The notes: generated from the sequence alone by a model not told the origin. A stretch of DNA of 64,000 nucleotides from Gigaspora margarita (GCA_009809945.1 WTPW01000029.1:761891-825890); one strand, 5' to 3'. Shown: positions 45,516 through 57,210, counted from the stretch's first letter. Translations and numbers: made by a program.

Positions 45516-46543
45516 AATATTTTAAAATTAATCGAAGGTAATAATTTAAACTTGCTCAAAAAATAAATTATATTTATATACTGATGCTGATTAATTAATG
45601 ATAAAAAATCACATCATTCATATTTATTATATTAATGATACAATTAATTATGCACAAGCTACGCTTGCTTGATATTCGAATTTCAAATTTTTTATTAAAA
45701 TTGTTTTACAAAGCAATTTAAAGAATTATTGATTTCTATCTAACAAGAAATTTAACATATGTTTTTGAATAAACTTCAATTTGATATACTGTAGTATTCT
45801 TTTGGTTTAGGCTAATGAAAGTTTTTGTTTTTAGTTCGATAACTTCGCTATAACAAGAGTGAAATATGCATGTTGTTACAACATAGATAGTTTTTTCTAT
45901 TATGACATCCATAGATTTGGATTTAATTAACAGTTAAGGAAAGGAGGGTTATTTAGTTCAGGTTTTTTTTGCAAGACGTATGAATCATATAAATGATGTT
46001 TAATATATGTAGGTGATCGGTCGATCTGGAAATTGAAGATCGAAATACCATGTTTACCATTGGACAATTCATATACTTAAATAGTTGAATAATGGATGAT
46101 CAGAAATTAAAGATTGAAATGCTATGTTAGAAATTGGACAATTTAAGTTGACAATATGCTCAATAGTTGAATAGCGGGTACGGGGTTGGTTAAAGATGTT
46201 CAAAATTAGGCAATTCAAGTTGATGACACGTTCAAATAAAGTTAAGGTTATCATTATTGTAAGAGATTTTATTTATACCTAACAATATACGTGTATATAT
46301 AATACGCAGTCTTTTGTAAGTTCTCAGTATTACTTATAAAATATCAATACTTTACTCAGCTAATTATTACACCATACTGATTACAACATTATCTTACTTA
46401 GTTAACCAAACAAATGTTATTGATAAAAATTTTTATCATTTTCGATATAAATTTACTCAAAAGTACTTTACTCAGCAAGGGTATAATCATGAAATGATAA
46501 TCTAAAAATCTTTTAATTTCAAATTCAGTATGTAATACGTTCA
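45516..46543. other. Mostly empty; weak tandem repeat at 46,020-46,250
   Basis: Two and a half diverged units of about 100 bases containing GAAATTGAAGATCGAAAT, CCATTGGACAATTCA / AAATTGGACAATTTAAGTT and AATAGTTGAATA. Otherwise AT-rich without genes. Confidence 0.45.
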
Positions 46544-46813
46544 TTACATAGGATTTGGGATTGCCTGATAACTTCTTCGAATTATAATGCTAGGTATAAA
46601 AAGAATACCTGCCAATACCATTACCATTATACAAATATAGAATGCTAAAGTTAAATTAATGAAAGATTCTCTTTCTCTTTCTCTTTCTCTTTCTCTTTCT
46701 TCTCTTTCTCTTTCTCTTTCTCTTTCTTCTCTTTCTCTTTCTCTTTCTTCTCTTTCTCTTTCTCTTTCTTCTCTTTCTCTTTCTCTTTCTTCTCTTTCTC
46801 TTTCTCTTTCTCT

Positions 46814-46862
<49 letters not shown>

Positions 46863-47741
46863 GGACATTCATCATTATCATTATGTTTCGTTGGATCTTC
46901 GCCCTAAATTAAAAATTTGTAAGAAATATAAAAATATGTGTATGAAAGCTAAATCAAAAAATAATCTCACCGAATAATCCATTAATACTTCACTATGAGA
47001 TAGGCTAAAATTATAATAACGAAAATTGCTAATTTTTTTCGAATGAATAAATAGATAAAATTTAAATCTTAGATTGATAATTTGGTTGATTAAATTCCAC
47101 ATTTACCTAATTTGTCCTGTAAATCCATTCCAGCTATAATGCCTTCCAATATATAATGGACTGTCATTACATATGATAGATTGATCCGGAATATTTGTGA
47201 TACTGAAAGATCTAACCCATTCACCATCTATATAGAAATTCACTCGCTTATCGATATTTGAAAGCGTGTATGTGATATGGTACCATCGATTAAGTAGGAA
47301 TTCATAACCATTCATATCAAATCCAATGTAATTGCCAGTAATCGCAAAATGTGGAGACGGAGTTGAGTCATTCGGCTTTAACCAGAATACAGGTGTACTA
47401 CCTAAATATAATTTTTTTTATATAACTAATTGAAGAATTTTTTAATAAAAATAATTAACAGTCATATGTAAAGTACTTTTATAAAAAACAGAATCCCATC
47501 CAGGACCGGGACCATGGCTTTCAAGATATATTTTTAGAGTTATTGATAACTCATTATTTACAACTGGTAACTCAGCATGACTAATAATTCGACTATATTC
47601 GGGTGTGAAGATAATTGGTTCTGTTATTAATTCGCGTAATTCGCGATAAGTTCTTTGTTCCTGTTTCTGACAAAGAACTGAGATTGGATTACTGAAAATT
47701 ATTATAATTAAATAATAGAAATAATAGTAATTCATTATCAT
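46544..47741 (-). CDS. LamG/concanavalin-fold membrane protein, copy 5, with Arg/Glu tract (intact)
   Basis: Minus-strand exons 47741-47477, 47401-47107, 47028-46971 and 46903-46544; GT-AG introns; lengths 265+295+58+360 join in frame to 325 residues. Start MIMNYYYFYY is the second ATG of the family, since the upstream ATG region is deleted. Hydrophobic leader, LamG domain (SITLKIYLES, NRWYHITYTLSN, YIDGEWVRSF, PLYIGRH, SNFRYYNF), linker GEDPTKHNDNDECPNK, then 63 codons made only of A and G (46,855-46,667), then ESFINLT, a membrane segment and IIIRRSYQAIPNPM. In this frame the purine tract alternates Arg and Glu. Other copies have only 6-10 residues here. Closest to relic copy 4. Likely an outside lectin-like domain on a stiff charged stalk; ligand unknown. 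Confidence 0.8.
46667..46855 (-). repeat. In-frame purine microsatellite inside LamG copy 5
   Basis: 189 bases without any pyrimidine on the coding strand: first (AG)n, then GAGAAA hexamers with regular three-base interruptions (GAGAAGAAA). As stop codons need T, all three frames stay open. Length is a multiple of three and interruptions add three bases, keeping the downstream membrane segment in frame. Confidence 0.95.
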
Positions 47742-47846
47742 GTTATTATTAATTCTCGTGAAAAAGAAACTGATGAACTTAGTTTATGGTAATTATTTTT
47801 TGCAATGCGCAAAAATGTACCGCATTACGTACGTATGTAAGTAGGA
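47742..47846 (-). promoter_or_regulatory. Conserved LamG upstream block, inverted copy
   Basis: On the minus strand: CATACGTACGTAATGCGGTA, CATTTTTGCGCATTGCAAAA, CTAAGTTCATCAG and TTTCTTTTTCACG before the start, matching the block at copies 1-4. Homology to the array goes on upstream to about 48,000. Confidence 0.5.
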
Positions 47847-48289
47847 AATTTAGAAATTTCAATCATTTTATATAGAAAAAGATGATGAAAAATTTACTAT
47901 ATTTATCATTTTCACATGGTTTCTTTGTTTTTCTAGTATATGCCGTGATCCAATTTAGAATCGCTCTGATTTAGTAAGGATATCGAATTTAGACCTTAGG
48001 AGGAGTATCAGTACGATCACGTTTCTTGTGTAAAATGAAATGTGGTATAATTGTTATGGGTTGTGTCGCTTTTGCGGATTTTTGCAGAATTCTTTTTTGG
48101 TAATGGTTATGTTTTCATTTATCCATTATTGGAAAGAAGTTAAGATTTTAATGTCGAATGATATAACTATCCTCTATGATGAAATGATTACGTTACTTTC
48201 TGTTGATCGTATCTAAAATAGTACATGTACCAGGAACCTAGTACGAAGTACGAAGTGCATGGTTTACAGGCAAGTTAGATGCTTCCACA

Positions 48290-48425
48290 AACTTTGGCAT
48301 CTGATTGGATGGTCATTCCTTGTGATTTTGTATGCCATGCGTGCTGACGATTCGTGCTTTAAATTACTGTTTATCGCGGTAGAGATTGATGTTTAAGGGA
48401 TTCTATAATATTATGGTATGTGTTC
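48290..48425. repeat. Dispersed repeat, GTATGCCATGCGTGCTGACG family
   Basis: ATTCCTTGTGATTTTGTATG through GATTCTATAATATTATGG; further copies at about 59,140-59,255, 60,095-60,215 and 60,245-60,350. The last three belong to a tandem array; this one lies alone 11 kb away beside the GGCGAAA array. Confidence 0.75.
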
Positions 48426-48575
48426 ACAATACAGTTGTTAGGCGAAACTGTTTTGTGCAAATGGCGAAAGGCGAAATCTAAACCCGGCGAAAGACGAAAG
48501 TGGCGAATTCTGGCGAAAGGCGAAACCCCTGGCAAAAGGTGAAACACCGGCGAAACCCCTGGCGAAGGTCAAAGC
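48426..48575. repeat. GGCGAAA minisatellite
   Basis: Tandem degenerate units around GGCGAAAGGCGAAACCCCT. The minus-strand 76-codon frame over it is a by-product. A worn inverted relative lies at 58,660-58,875, also beside a GTATGCC repeat. Confidence 0.75.
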
Positions 48576-48719
48576 TTTCATCAAGGTTTAAATTCTCTAA
48601 GGTAAAGGGCTGAACCATGTTGGCGAATGAAAATCTTTGCATGTGCACATTATGTGGCTCATATAAAGAAATGTACCTAAGCCATGTTGGAGAATGAAAT
48701 ATTTGCATGTGGCTATTAA

Positions 48720-49234
48720 GAGCATGGCGGACATTTGTTTTAATTGGTCAACAAAATGTAAACAAGTAAACAATATGCATAATGTAGATCATTGTATTAC
48801 CTGTGATTGCCCATGATAATTAACCAATTAAATTATATAATTTTTAATATTAGAAAATGACAAATCATAATTACATACAAAAAATTTATCGTACAGTATA
48901 AAGTTTATTATTAAATACCCAACTCATTAAAGAGTTAATATGTGAATAAATTATTAGCAAAACTATCTTTATTTTTTATTTATTTATTATCTTTTGAAAG
49001 AATAAAGTAATTCAATTTTATTTCATTATCATGACCTTTATTAGAGATACAACACGGCCTTTAGCCCATATAATTAATGAAACAACAATACTTATATATT
49101 ATACATACTATCAATTTACTACTTAACCTGAAGTTACTAATGTTTTACTATACCGGTTGTCTTTTTTATATTTCTGCTAGTATTAGTTTTTATTATATAA
49201 AAAGATTATAGTAATTGCATATTTTTTTTATATA
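48720..49234. other. No recognised feature
   Basis: AT-rich intergenic sequence. A short phrase at 48,640-48,720 (ATGTGGCTCATATAAAGAAA, CCTAAGCCATGTTG) recurs, worn, near 56,950-57,110. Confidence 0.45.
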
Positions 49235-51427
49235 CATCGGCAAATTTTATATATAGATATATATCGATTACTAACCGGTAAGATATATATCGATGATCAA
49301 CACCCCTGCCNATTATTATCGATAGTGATAGTAATCGATATATATCCGGTTAATCAATATATATCTACTAGATATATATCGATTAACCAGATATATATTG
49401 ATAATCAACACCCCTGCCAATTATTATCAATAGTGATAGTAATTGATATATATCTAATATGATATCAATTAATAATTATTATATTCACATAATCATGCTT
49501 TTTGCAAATTTTTAAATGTTTTTACATGTTTTCACATGGTTTCGCAATTTATTATAAAATTTTACTTTTTTTATTTATTATTATTATATATTATATTTTA
49601 AATTAAATATACATTTTTAATCAATATTTGCAAGTTTTCGCAATTTAATATAAAATTATTTATTTATTTATTATTATTATATATTATATTATATTACATA
49701 TTTTTATTATATATTATTATAAAAAAAAATGAAAAACCAAAAAAAACCCCCCAAAAAAATAACAAAAAAAAACAAACACAAAAAATAGTAATAATTTTCA
49801 ACTTCTTTCACATTTCGTTGCATCTACTATTATATTTGCTTATATTCACTACTTCTTGCAAAGTGTTAGAGAAGTTTGAGTTGGTGTTCTTGTAAATACT
49901 AGAAATGTCAGATCGTTATCTTGCAAAGCTTCGAAGAAAGTTGGAAATAAATAAAATAAAATTAAAAAAATAAGTAAAAAAAAAGAAAAACAAACAAAAA
50001 ACAAAAACGTAAGCAAACTAAATAAAAAAAACAAAGCCCCAAATCTCTATTTCCCTAAAGTAAGAGTTCGTTTCTTATAATTTAGAAATCGTTGAAGATT
50101 TTTGCAATGTGCTGGAATAATAAAAAAATAAAAATTAAAGAAATAAGTAAAAAGAAAATAAACAAAAAAACGGAATATAAGCAAATGGAAAAAAAAATAA
50201 ACCCCAAATCTCCATTTCTCTAATGTAGAGTTCGTGATAGAAATTTCTAAAATCAGGTTGTATATATTCTTGCAAAGTGGCAGAAAAGTCTGAATTTGCT
50301 TGCAAAGTGTCAAAAAACCTATATTATTTTCCTTACAAATTGACAGAATATATAAAAAAAATAAAAACAAAAACAAAAAAAACAATAACATCAAATAAAA
50401 AAATAAATGAATTACTAACTAAACCTTTATTTCTTTAAAGAGGTGTTCTTGGAAATTTACAAATTGTTAGAGAAAGCAATTGTGTGTTCTTGCAAAGTTT
50501 CAAAAGGCTGAGTTGGCCTTGCGAATAGTTTTGAAAGGTGTTAGATTTCCAAAAGTTAGGGTTGGTATTTGTTGTAAAAGTAAAATAAAAAAATTAAATA
50601 ATAATAAAGAAAAAAAATGAAAACAAAATAAAACTAAACGAAACTAAATGAAATAAAACAAACCAAAAAAATATCAAAACGAAAACGAAAATGAAAAAAC
50701 AATATAAAATTGATTTAAGATCTAAATTATAACAAAAAAAAATAAACAAAGATCTAATCTGATCTTGTACTATAATCATCGAAACATTTTGAACCATTTC
50801 GAAAATATTAGTCAAATGCATTCGTGGCATAATCTAGGGTACTGATCTACTGATCTAGCTTGATTTTCTATTTTTAAAATATTTCGAAACAATTCGAAAT
50901 ATTAAAAAAAAAAGAGAAAAAAAAAGAAGAGAGAAGAAAAGGGAGAGAAAAGANNNNNNNNNNNNNNNNNNNNNNNNNNNNNNNNNNNNNNNNNNNNNNN
51001 NNNNNNNNNNNNNNNNNNNNNNNNNNNNNNNNNNNNNNNNNNNNNNNNNNNNNNNNNNNNNNNNNNNNNNNNNNNNNNNNNNNNNNNNNNNNNNNNNNNN
51101 NNNNNNNNNNNNNNNNNNNNNNNNNNNNNNNNNNNNNNNNNNNNNNNNNNNNNNNNNNNNNNNNNNNNNNNNNNNNNNTTTTACCCGGTGACGGTCAAAA
51201 CATTATGTATTGTTAAAGATCTGTTAATCATTATATATCATTTCAAATAATTCTGATTATAATCGATTTATAAATATATAATGATTTAATATAAAAAATG
51301 ATACATATCAATTTAGATATATGTCAATTTTTATTCAATTAATCGATATATAATAATATTTTATAATCGATATAAAACGATTAAGTGTTATATATCGATC
51401 AATATCTATATATAAAATTTGCAGATG
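49235..51427. mobile_element. 2.2-kb TA-flanked inverted-repeat element
   Basis: Ends CATCGGCAAATTTTATATAT and complement CATCTGCAAATTTTATATAT, flanked by TA (49,233-49,234; 51,428-51,429). Near the left end a unit of about 110 bases with AACACCCCTGCC and ATCGATATATAT occurs twice (49,285-49,450). The centre has three or four diverged units of about 180-230 bases, each an A-rich block followed by CCCCAAATCTC, AGAGTTCGT and CTTGCAAAGTG. Minus-strand Phe/Leu-rich frames here arise from A-rich composition. Part of the interior is missing (Ns). Base 49,312 is undetermined. Confidence 0.6.
50954..51178. other. Assembly gap (225 N)
   Basis: Run of undetermined bases preceded by a purine-rich low-complexity stretch (GAGAAAAAAAAAG...GGGAGAGAAAAGA), a likely cause of the break. 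True length unknown. Single undetermined bases also at 13,111, 49,312 and 53,408. Confidence 0.99.
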
Positions 51428-51673
51428 TAGTACAATAATGGGGAGTGATTAAAAAAAGATCCTGTCTAGGGACTTATCAAACATCTGGTATAACAGTATA
51501 AGATTAGAATAAGTAGCTGCGTGACATTGTCACACTAAACCAGGAACAGACTCCTCCTTTAACTATCAAAAAGGTAGAATGAGAAGATAGAGATTGAAAA
51601 TGCTAATGGACAATATTCTCCGGAGGCAGATGCATTTTTTTATTTTATTAATAAATTAAATCAAATTAGCTTA

Positions 51674-51890
51674 CCTTAAAGTCCCAAATATAAGCAATCC
51701 CTCGAATGACCTCAGATGGCCAAAATTCTTGTGATCTAGTGATTAGATCTGCATAATTTTGGTACCATTTGAATCATCTTATCAAAATGATTCGAATGGT
51801 ACCAAAATTATGCAGATCTAATTACTAGATCACAAGAATTTTGGCCATCCGAGGTTATCCGAGGGGTTGCTTATATTCAGGACTTTACAG
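51674..51890. mobile_element. 217-bp near-perfect palindromic MITE
   Basis: Two arms of about 107 bases: CCTTAAAGTCCCAAATATAA and complement CTGTAAAGTCCTGAATATAA, flanked by TA (51,672-51,673; 51,891-51,892). Long identical tracts such as GATCTGCATAATTTTGG; almost no loop. Arms carry a variant of the shared core (GATCTAGTGATTAGATCT, TTTGGTACCATT). Confidence 0.85.
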
Positions 51891-51892
51891 TA

Positions 51893-52649
51893 ATTAAGAA
51901 AATATTAACAACTCCAATACAGAATAGTTATATGAGTCATAATAAATATCGGGTATACACTAAGTACAGTATAACTTTATTGTTATAGGACAATTTAAAC
52001 AAACAAAAAATTTTATAAGATTTTTAGATGTATATAGTATAGAATGTAAAATATCTCTTTAAAAAACATATCGTAACAATCTACAATTTTCTAATGCTAA
52101 CATAATATCAGAACAGATATTAAAAATAGTAGTATTTCATACCCTATACCATGCAGGTCCATTCATAATAATCTGCATAATTTAAAAATATGATAATTAT
52201 ACAGACTAATACAGGTTGAATCAATAAGTATCGGGGTATACCAGAAGAAAAGTTTCCTGATATGAAGATATTGGGAATTCTGTAATTGAAGCAATCCCTA
52301 CTGTAATTTTGCTAAAGTCTGATAAAAAAAAGATGGCTTCAACCCTTTTTTTATTGCAATAATGAATCTATTTACTGGTTAAACCACTTTCTACCAATTA
52401 AAAATTGAGTTCTGACCTATAATAATAATCTATGTACTTGAAAGAATCATATATCATATGAATAAAAATTGAAACAAGAAATTAATTAATACATATATTG
52501 ATTAATAATGTTCAATTGATTAAATAAGAAAATACTTAAATGAAATATCATATAAAAACCTGACATTATATAACAAAAAGATTTATAGACCAACTACAAC
52601 TCATTAAAGATTTTTAGAGCGATTTACAATGACAAAATATGTAAGTTGA
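51893..52649. other. No recognised feature
   Basis: AT-rich; no gene, TIR pair or array found between the palindromic MITE and the kinase pseudogene. Confidence 0.5.
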
Positions 52650-54300
52650 AATAAATAAATACCTTTAATTGGCTTTGAAATTAATTTTGTGCTAATAATT
52701 TTGCTAGAGTACATTTTATCTGAATATCTTGGTATCGGTTATGATTTAATAACATTATCAACATCCAAGAATTGCTTTTAATTTCATTATCTTCTGAACT
52801 AGCTATCTTCTAAAGCCAATCTTTTATTGTCCAATAAACATTCCAAGCACTAGGCCATTATTGTGGATCAGAATTCATGCATTTCTTAGCCAATTCAATA
52901 TAGTATTAGGTGCAAACTTTGGTCACGATCCTTTACAAATTTTTACTGCAAGTTAAAGATTTTAGAGCGATTTATGATGACAAAATATTTAAGTTGAAAT
53001 AAATAAATATCTTTAATCGGCTTTAAAAGTAATTTTATGCTAATAATTTTGCTAGTGTACATTTCATCTGGATGCTTTGGTATTGGTGATGATTTAATAA
53101 CATTATCAACATCCAAGAATTGCTTTTTAATTTCATTATCTTCTGAACTAGCTATCTTCTCAAGCCAATCTTTTATTGTCTAATAAACATTCCAAGCACT
53201 AGGCTGTTTTTGCGGATCAGAATTCATGCATTTCTCAGCCAATTCAATATAGCATTAGGTGCAAACTTTGGTTGCGATCCTTTGCAAATTTCTACTGCAA
53301 GTTAAAGATTTTAGAGCGATTTACGATAACAAAATATATAAGTTGAAATAAATAAATATCTTTAATTAGCTTTAAATATAATTTTGTGCTAATAATTTTG
53401 CTAGTGTNCATTTCATCTGGATGCTTTGGTATCAGTGATAATTTAATAACATTATTAATATCCAAGAATTGCTTTTTAATTTTATTATTATCTGAACTAG
53501 CTATCTTCTCAAGCCAATTTTTTATTGTCCACTAGACTGTTTTTGCAGATCAGAATTCATGCATTTCTCAGCCAATTCAATATAGTATCAGGTGCAAACT
53601 TTGGTTGCGATTCTTTGCAAATTTCTACTGCAAGTTATTTTAGAGCAATTTATGATGACAAAATATATATTTTGAAATAAATAAATACCTTTAATCATCT
53701 TTGAAATTAATTTTGTGCTAATAATTTTGCTAGTGTACATTTCATCTAGATGCTTTGGTATTGGTGATGATTTAATAACATTATCAACATCCAAGAATTG
53801 CTTTTTAATTTCATTATCATCTGAACTATCTTCTCAAGCCAATTTTTTATTGTCCAATAAACATTCCAAGCACTAGACTGTTTTTGCAGATCAGAATTCA
53901 TGCATTTCTTAGCCAATTCAATATAGCATTAGGTGCAAACTTTGGTCATGATTTTTTGCAAATTTCTACTACAAGTTAAAGATTTTAGAGGGATTTATGA
54001 TGACAAAATATGTAAGTTGAAATAAATAAATACCTTTAATCACCTTTGAAATTAATTTTGTGCTAATAATTTTGCTAGTGTACATTTCATCTGAATGCTT
54101 TGGTATTGGTGATGATCAATAACATTATCAACATCCAAGAATTGCTTTTTAATTTTATTATTATTTGAACTAGCTATCTTCTCAAGCCAATTTTTTATTG
54201 TCCAATAAACATTCCAAGCACTAAACTGTTTTTGCAGATCAGAATTTATGCATTTCTTAGCCAATTCAATATGACGTCAGGTGCAAACTTTGGTTGTGAT
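52650..54300 (-). repeat. Five tandem copies of a kinase terminal exon, period about 345 bp
   Basis: The block TTATCAACATCCAAGAATTG (coding FLDVDNVI on the minus strand) recurs at about 52,753, 53,101, 53,450, 53,779 and 54,123, spacings 348, 349, 329 and 344. Each unit has the exon plus short flanking intron (AATAAATAYCTTTAAT, AAGATTTTAGAG). Some units keep the exon frame open (for example 53,588-53,794). Copies differ by point changes and small deletions, so the expansion is not very recent. Confidence 0.85.
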
Positions 54301-55510
54301 CCTTTGCAAATTTTCAATGCAAGTTTTAAATTAAATTTATGTCCATCAAAAAGTCTTTGACCAGTTGATATTTCTGCCATAATAACACCAAACCCATAAA
54401 TATCTGCTGCCTGTATAAATGGCTTATTGTCTGATAAAACTTCAGAAGCAACATAGAGTATAACTCTATAAATTTTGGCAGTTGAATCTTTCTCATCTAC
54501 TTTTCTAGACAATATCAGATTTGCGATATAGGATTGTATATTTTCATTAGTGCACTGATCTTGCAAAATGTTACCACTATGAAAATCTGCATGGACATAT
54601 CCTGCTCCATCATGAATACTATATAACTCATACGCAGTATCTTTTTCTCTTCATTGTAAATAAAATTTTTAATCATAAAATTTATACTTACTATCTAATA
54701 ATTTGACAAGACAAAGTATTTATTATAATATTATAATTAACATAATATAAAATCAAGCAAAATCCTAATAACTATATACTTACATACTAATATAAGAAAA
54801 TATGCATTATAAGTTTATAAACATTAATTAAAAATACTATAAAATTTTAGAGGCAAATATAATAAAGTTTATACAGTACTTACTTTCTAATTTTTAAAAA
54901 ATTATATTTCGTTCTAATAATTTGACAGAAATATTTTTTAAATATTTTAAAATATATATTTGAAAATCATAAATGATAATTTTAATCAATAAAGCTTATA
55001 CTTACCCATCAATAATTTAATAAAAGCGCATATTATAATTAGTCTGCCATGTAAGACTAATAAATTTTTGCTTAAGTATAAATGAAGACTTCCATTATCA
55101 GCATACCGAAAGACCATTAAGTAATCTTTTTTTTTCTGTGTTTTGGGTTATTCTATATATTACAAGATTACTATAATTTAATTTACATATAATAAGCTTT
55201 TAAACTTAAAGTTTAAACAATGAATTAGCTTAGTAAACGATTAGATAAATTATTAAAGCAATAAATTTACTTACTTCTTTTAATAAATCATTGTTTCCTC
55301 AGAACTGGCCAATGTCTTGAGTGCAATAGTGCTGGATTGCTCAATGCTCTTTTGTACAGTAGATATAACTATAACCATTATCAATTTTATCAACTTTTCA
55401 TACCAGGTTGCTAAATATACGGAACCAAATCCTCTTTTACCAATTTTTTTAACACCAGATATTTTTTAAATGGAATCTATTCAATCACATTTTCATATTT
55501 CCAGGCTCTA
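52650..55510 (-). pseudogene. Protein kinase, broken, with five copies of the last exon
   Basis: Minus-strand parts in order: N-lobe at about 55,510-55,265 with GVKKIGKRGFGSVYLATW (glycine loop) and TIALKTL (VAIK lysine), interrupted by a TGA-free but shifted frame; hinge at about 55,130-55,050 (YLMVFRYADNGSLHLYL); C-lobe at about 54,650-54,262 with YVHADFHSGNIL (HRD replaced by HAD), IANLILSRK at the DFG position (motif lost), VILYVASEVL (APE blurred), QAADIYGFGVIMAEISTG and FNLKLALKICKGSQPKFAPD. A frameshift near 54,262 separates this from ELAKKCINSDLQKQ. The tail exon (AWNVYWTIKNWLEKI, DVDNVI, EMYTSKIISTK) occurs five times. The loss of DFG and of the catalytic-loop arginine plus shifts mark a pseudogene of the expanded Glomeromycotina kinase family. 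Confidence 0.75.
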
Positions 55511-55753
55511 AGTTGGAATGCTTTCAATATACCTGATATTGATGTACATAATTTAAGTTTTTTTGCTCAAATTCAAAGATCATAAGGTGTAATTGATCAG
55601 TTCATACCACAACTTCTAAGAATATTTGGATCCTAATGCTGTTGGTTGGTGAAGTACTACTACATCTCTAGTTGCAGTTTGAAAGCAAAAAAAAGTTTAT
55701 ACATGTACAGTATAATGATTAATACCCAATTAACTCATTCGTTATATACTGTA

Positions 55754-56182
55754 TTACTGTATTACTTTTTGAATTTGCTCTCTAAATAAAGTCTTTAGGG
55801 ATACTGATCTATACTGATCTTTTTTTACTAAAGACGTATGAAGAGGTAAAAAATACTTTAAGATGGTTTTAAAAAAATTTATTGTGGATAAACTAGTCCT
55901 AAGAGGATTTTGTGATATATCGAGACTGGCCTTGACTGACTTATGTAACAGAGGACTGTACCAGTTATACAAGGAGGACCAGCAAGAGAAGCAGGAACCA
56001 GAAGGTTTAAATAGATAACCCCCTAGTTGGGTTGCAGGTATGGCAGCTAGTGTAGAACCTGTGGGCAGACTACTTAAATTAGATACCCAAAAGTTGTACG
56101 TGTGGCTTATTTTTGTAACAAAGGTCAGGGCACCCCTGGAGGTGCCCATAGTCTGATACTTGAATAAAAAGCCTTTTCCCAT
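55754..56182 (-). other. 142-codon open frame, unrecognised
   Basis: MGTSRGALTFVTKISHTYNF in the N-terminal part, then a Ser/Gly/Leu-rich middle with three Cys near SGSCFSCWSS, and a basic C-terminal part. It is less AT-rich than its surroundings and includes the palindrome GGGCACCCCTGGAGGTGCCC. No domain, signal peptide or clear membrane segment is recognised. It may be part of a dispersed repeat that happens to be open, rather than a gene. Confidence 0.3.
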
Positions 56183-57210
56183 AGTGGAAACTTTGACACA
56201 TAAAAAAAAATTTATTGTGTAAAACTAAGAGTTGCCAATTGATAATATAGTTTTTCATAGTAAGGGTTACTTTAAAAATTTTTTATATTGTATAACCTAG
56301 TGATCTTCAAGTCAATCAAATCGAATGTCCACCATGCTGCTATTAAGCAAAGCATATGGGTCTGTGCCTTGAAAATCAGGTTTTGAGGCCCCAAACCAAA
56401 ATTGAGATTTTTGTTAAATTTTAATTTATAAAGCACATTTATTTCATGCAAATATTATAACCAGTTAACTTAATATTAAAATGAGTTATAGAAGTCCAGA
56501 AGATTTTTTGAATATAGAATGGAAATGATTGATATAGCAAATAAATATTTTACTATCAATTTTAATTAATTTTTATCCAATAACAAAAAGGTTTGCAAGA
56601 TCATATCTAAAATTAGCAGAAACAAATTTGGATTATTTTGGTTATACAATCTTTATTTGTCATTTACTTAAAAAAATTTTTAGTGCCATAGAGTCATTTT
56701 CAAGGCTGTTGATTCTTATTTTCCTAAAACCAACTTTTCCAAAATACTATTTCCTGATATCACATAGGGTTAGCATTAGCATTTTGTTAATTGTAGGCAT
56801 ATGTTTTTAGCCAATTTTCACATGCGTAATATTAGGTAAGTGTCATGTTGAGGAAATAGCTTTCAGGAAATCATACCATAACCTTCAAAGCACAAACCCC
56901 ATGCTGCAAAGAAGCCATGTGATCAAAATATAGCTATTAAAAACAGCATATGACTTATTTAAAGAAATATGCATACATACCTAAGCTATGTTGATGAATG
57001 AAAATATTTGTATATAATTATTAAGCTCACAAATTGCTTTATAAGAGACAACATAAGCCAAAATTGGTAAGTGAATTTATCTGCATATAGCTATTGAGCA
57101 CTGCATGTGGCTCTTAACTTATATAACAAGTTTAAGATTTTTTTATTCAATTATTTAAACAATATTTATTTTTAAGTTGTTTAGATTTTTTACCATTTTG
57201 TTGTTAAAAC
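56183..57210. other. No recognised gene
   Basis: AT-rich. Contains a worn relative of the 48,640-48,720 phrase (TTTAAAGAAATATGCATACA, CCTAAGCTATGTTGATGAAT) near 56,955-57,010, partly repeated at 57,050-57,115. Confidence 0.45.

Noticed and set aside
46651..46881. Minus-strand 76-codon Lys/Glu-rich frame over the purine microsatellite
   Set aside because: It is the neighbouring frame of the same tract. The gene frame, fixed by GEDP upstream and the membrane segment downstream, is one base away and codes Arg/Glu.
46659..46907. Plus-strand Ser/Leu-rich frame of 82 codons
   Set aside because: Complement of the microsatellite; lacks any other support.
48478..48708. 76-codon minus-strand frame
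   Set aside because: Covers the GGCGAAA minisatellite and flanking dispersed repeat.
50047..50394. Phe/Leu-rich minus-strand frames (49,849-50,830), looking like membrane proteins
   Set aside because: They follow from A-rich composition of the plus strand in a repeat element; no conserved positions, no introns, no start context.
52650..54300. Several independent small genes on the minus strand
   Set aside because: They are repeated copies of one kinase terminal exon with intron edges.
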